Assembly: GCA_016794625.1 (NCBI GenBank)
Contig: JAEUGY010000018.1
Location: forward strand, 62,001-126,000
Source of the DNA: Opitutaceae bacterium
Lineage (GTDB): Bacteria > Verrucomicrobiota > Verrucomicrobiia > Opitutales > Opitutaceae
Direction: 5' to 3'
DNA length: 64,000 nucleotides
A model generated the notes under the pieces. The model saw only the letters and a list, made by a program, of their open reading frames with translations. It ran no database searches and had not been told where the DNA came from. The position numbers and the translations under genes are program-made. Each line of letters begins with the position of its first letter. The first letter of the stretch is position 1. Below are positions 62,359-64,000 of the stretch, in pieces.

Positions 62359-63831
62359 ATGGAATCACCCCAGCTGACGGATCGTCGCGCGTTCCTTAAA
62401 ACGGTCTCTGTCGCCGGCGTAGGCCTGGCCTTGGGCACCCCGGCGGCCACGGCTCAGTCGGCCCCGCGCCGCCGCCGCTATGCCATTGTCGGCGTGGGCT
62501 CGCGCAGCCGGATGTACCAGGATGCGATCGAAAAGACGTATGCCCAGCATGCCGAGCTGGTGGCGATTTGTGACCTGAACCCGGGGCGTCTGGGGGGCGC
62601 GGCGAAGCGCTCGACCGCGAACGGGGCGACGCCGCCGGCCACCTATGCACACACGGCTTTCGATCGCATGGTGGCGGAGAAGAAGCCCGAGGTCGTGATC
62701 GTCACGACCGTCGACGCCACGCACGATGACTACATTGTGCGGGCGATGGAGCTCGGCTGCGATGTCGTCACCGAAAAGCCGATGACCACGACGCCGGAAA
62801 AGTGCCAGCGCATCCTCGATGCCCGGGCGCGCACGGGCCGGGCCTGTCGCGTGCTTTTCAATTACCGCTATTCGCCTCCACGCACCCAGGTGAAGGATCT
62901 GCTCATGTCGGGTGAAATCGGCGACGTCTTGTCGGTCGATTTTCACTGGCTGCTCAACACCAGTCATGGAGCGGATTACTTCCGCCGGTGGCACGGTCAG
63001 AAGAAAAACTCCGGCGGCCTGATGGTGCACAAGGCGACGCATCATTTCGACCTCGTCAACTGGTGGCTGGGGGCCGTGCCCGTCTCGGTCACGGCGACGG
63101 GCAAACGGGCGTTCTACACGCCGGCCATGGCCAAGCGCTTCGGCCTCACCGGCCCGCACGAGCGCTGTCATACCTGTCCGGAAAAGTCCAAGTGCGGCTT
63201 CTACATGAATCTGGCCGAAAACCGCGGTCTGAAGGAGCTCTACCTCGATCATGAGTCGCACGACGGCTATTTCCGCGACCGCTGCGTGTTCCGTCCCGAG
63301 ATCGACATTGAGGACACAATGAATGTGGTGGTCGGATACGATAGTGGCGCGACCCTGAGCTACTCGCTCAACGCCTTCAACGCCTGGGAGGGCTATACCA
63401 TCGCATTCAACGGCACCCTTGGTCGGATCGAGCACACCATTGTCGAGCAGGTCTACGTCAACGGCACCGATTCGGTGCAGGGCGGCATCGCCGAGAAGGG
63501 CGTGCGCACCCGGGTGATTCCGCTGCGCGGCGCGCCGCGCGACATCGAGCCCTGGAGCGGAACCGGTTCCCATGGCGGCGGCGACAAACTGATGTTGGAC
63601 GAACTTTTTCTGCCGCAGCCTCCCGCCGACAAGTACCTCCGGGCGGCCGACGAGCGCGCGGGGGCCTACTCCATGCTGATCGGCGCCTCGGCCAACCGGT
63701 GTTTTGCGACCGGCCAACCTGTGGATGTCACCCGCCTCGTGACCGGGCTCAAGCGCCCCGAGTATGCGCCCATGCCGAGTTCGACCGGGCCGCTGCCGAT
63801 GCCGGCGCGGGCCGGATTACGTTCGGGCTAA
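62359..63831 (+). CDS. Tat-exported Gfo/Idh/MocA-family oxidoreductase
   Basis: 490 aa from ATG 62359 (MESPQLTDRR). Twin-arginine signal D-R-R-A-F-L-K followed by a short hydrophobic stretch, so a folded cofactor-loaded enzyme is exported. NAD(P)-binding YAIVGVGSRSRMYQDAI, catalytic block VTEKPMTTTPEKC, and the substrate-domain GGLMVHKATHHFDLVNWWLG. An unusual Cys cluster R-C-H-T-C-P-E-K-S-K-C lies mid-protein and may bind a metal. Family members oxidise, reduce or hydrolyse sugar substrates; the exported ones are common in this phylum. Confidence 0.93.
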   Translation: MESPQLTDRRAFLKTVSVAGVGLALGTPAATAQSAPRRRRYAIVGVGSRSRMYQDAIEKTYAQHAELVAICDLNPGRLGGAAKRSTANGATPPATYAHTAFDRMVAEKKPEVVIVTTVDATHDDYIVRAMELGCDVVTEKPMTTTPEKCQRILDARARTGRACRVLFNYRYSPPRTQVKDLLMSGEIGDVLSVDFHWLLNTSHGADYFRRWHGQKKNSGGLMVHKATHHFDLVNWWLGAVPVSVTATGKRAFYTPAMAKRFGLTGPHERCHTCPEKSKCGFYMNLAENRGLKELYLDHESHDGYFRDRCVFRPEIDIEDTMNVVVGYDSGATLSYSLNAFNAWEGYTIAFNGTLGRIEHTIVEQVYVNGTDSVQGGIAEKGVRTRVIPLRGAPRDIEPWSGTGSHGGGDKLMLDELFLPQPPADKYLRAADERAGAYSMLIGASANRCFATGQPVDVTRLVTGLKRPEYAPMPSSTGPLPMPARAGLRSG

Positions 63832-64000
63832 ATCGAAGGACTCCCGCCGGCCGGCGCGGCGGGCGTCGTCGGCGGAAGGTCGGTCAGGGTGCGGAGAAAC
63901 GCCACCAGGGCGCGCTGATCCTCGGCTGACAGGCCGAGTCCGGCGTCGGGGTGTTTGGCGAGATTGGGATCAAGGGTCGCGCTCCGGCGCACGCCATGGT
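63828..64000 (-). CDS. C-terminal end of a di-haem cytochrome c peroxidase-like protein (partial)
   Basis: Reading in from the right edge on the minus strand: HGVRRSATLDPNLAKHPDAG, then LGLSAEDQRALVAFLRTLTD and a Pro/Ala tail to TAG at 63828-63830. The NLAKHP..GLxLSxEDxxALVAFLRTLTD pattern is the usual C-terminus of MauG/cytochrome c peroxidase family proteins. The haem-binding CxxCH motifs would lie outside the window. Its stop overlaps the Gfo/Idh stop by 3 bases in the convergent arrangement CTAA. Confidence 0.75.
   Translation of the reverse strand, partial: HGVRRSATLDPNLAKHPDAGLGLSAEDQRALVAFLRTLTDLPPTTPAAPAGGSPSI

Overview
The window is 64 kb of GC-rich bacterial chromosome. The gene content points to a polysaccharide-degrading member of the Verrucomicrobiota, most likely the Opitutaceae/Opitutales. 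Evidence: five cysteine-type sulfatases, two TonB-dependent receptors that both carry an L[S/T]PFxV motif just after the signal peptide, a GH29 fucosidase, a GH130 enzyme, parallel beta-helix proteins, GPH-type sugar symporters, a Tat-exported Gfo/Idh/MocA protein, and an ECF-type sigma factor fused to membrane helices. The taxonomic call is inference from gene content; no rRNA or ribosomal marker is present.

Layout. (1) 1-13.4 kb: the 3' end of a sulfatase, then a long minus-strand run. Read in the direction of transcription it holds SDR, FAD oxidoreductase, SDR, GlpD-like dehydrogenase, class I aldolase, GPH symporter, DJ-1/PfpI protein, methyltransferase, DUF1593 protein and GH29 fucosidase. 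A divergent IclR regulator sits at 13.55 kb. (2) 14.4-21.4 kb: a minus-strand operon of sulfatase, sulfatase, TonB receptor and sialate-O-acetylesterase-like enzyme. (3) 22.4-28.8 kb: a plus-strand beta-helix gene, FGGY kinase, mmsA-type aldehyde dehydrogenase and iron alcohol dehydrogenase. This block contains two gene relics that reveal an old tandem duplication with reciprocal loss. (4) 28.9-41.3 kb: two more sulfatases, GH130, a TIM-barrel glycosidase with a GPH symporter, an XylR-like regulator and a second TonB receptor. (5) 41.5-46 kb: the sigma factor fused to membrane helices, a self-duplicated hypothetical protein, RidA, GIY-YIG nuclease, tRNA-Gln(UUG) and several inverted-repeat elements. 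(6) 46.2-49.9 kb: an incomplete Opp/Dpp peptide ABC transporter (permease plus two ATPases) and a Dabb protein. (7) 50.1-57.8 kb: a four-gene histidine-kinase operon whose first kinase has lost key catalytic residues. (8) 58-64 kb: HflX, SGNH esterase, beta-propeller lactonase, DUF2238 membrane protein, Gfo/Idh oxidoreductase and the 3' end of a c-type cytochrome gene.

How it fits together (inference): sulfatases, esterase and exo-glycosidases would strip and cut a sulfated, probably fucose-containing glycan. TonB receptors import oligosaccharides, GPH symporters carry sugars across the inner membrane, and the SDR/kinase/aldolase/dehydrogenase sets oxidise the monosaccharides. IclR and XylR-like regulators control the two halves. 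The most interesting sequence-level observation is the pair of reciprocal gene relics around the FGGY kinase (24.25-26.2 kb), where a 75-codon remnant still bridges two genes by ATGA overlaps on both sides.
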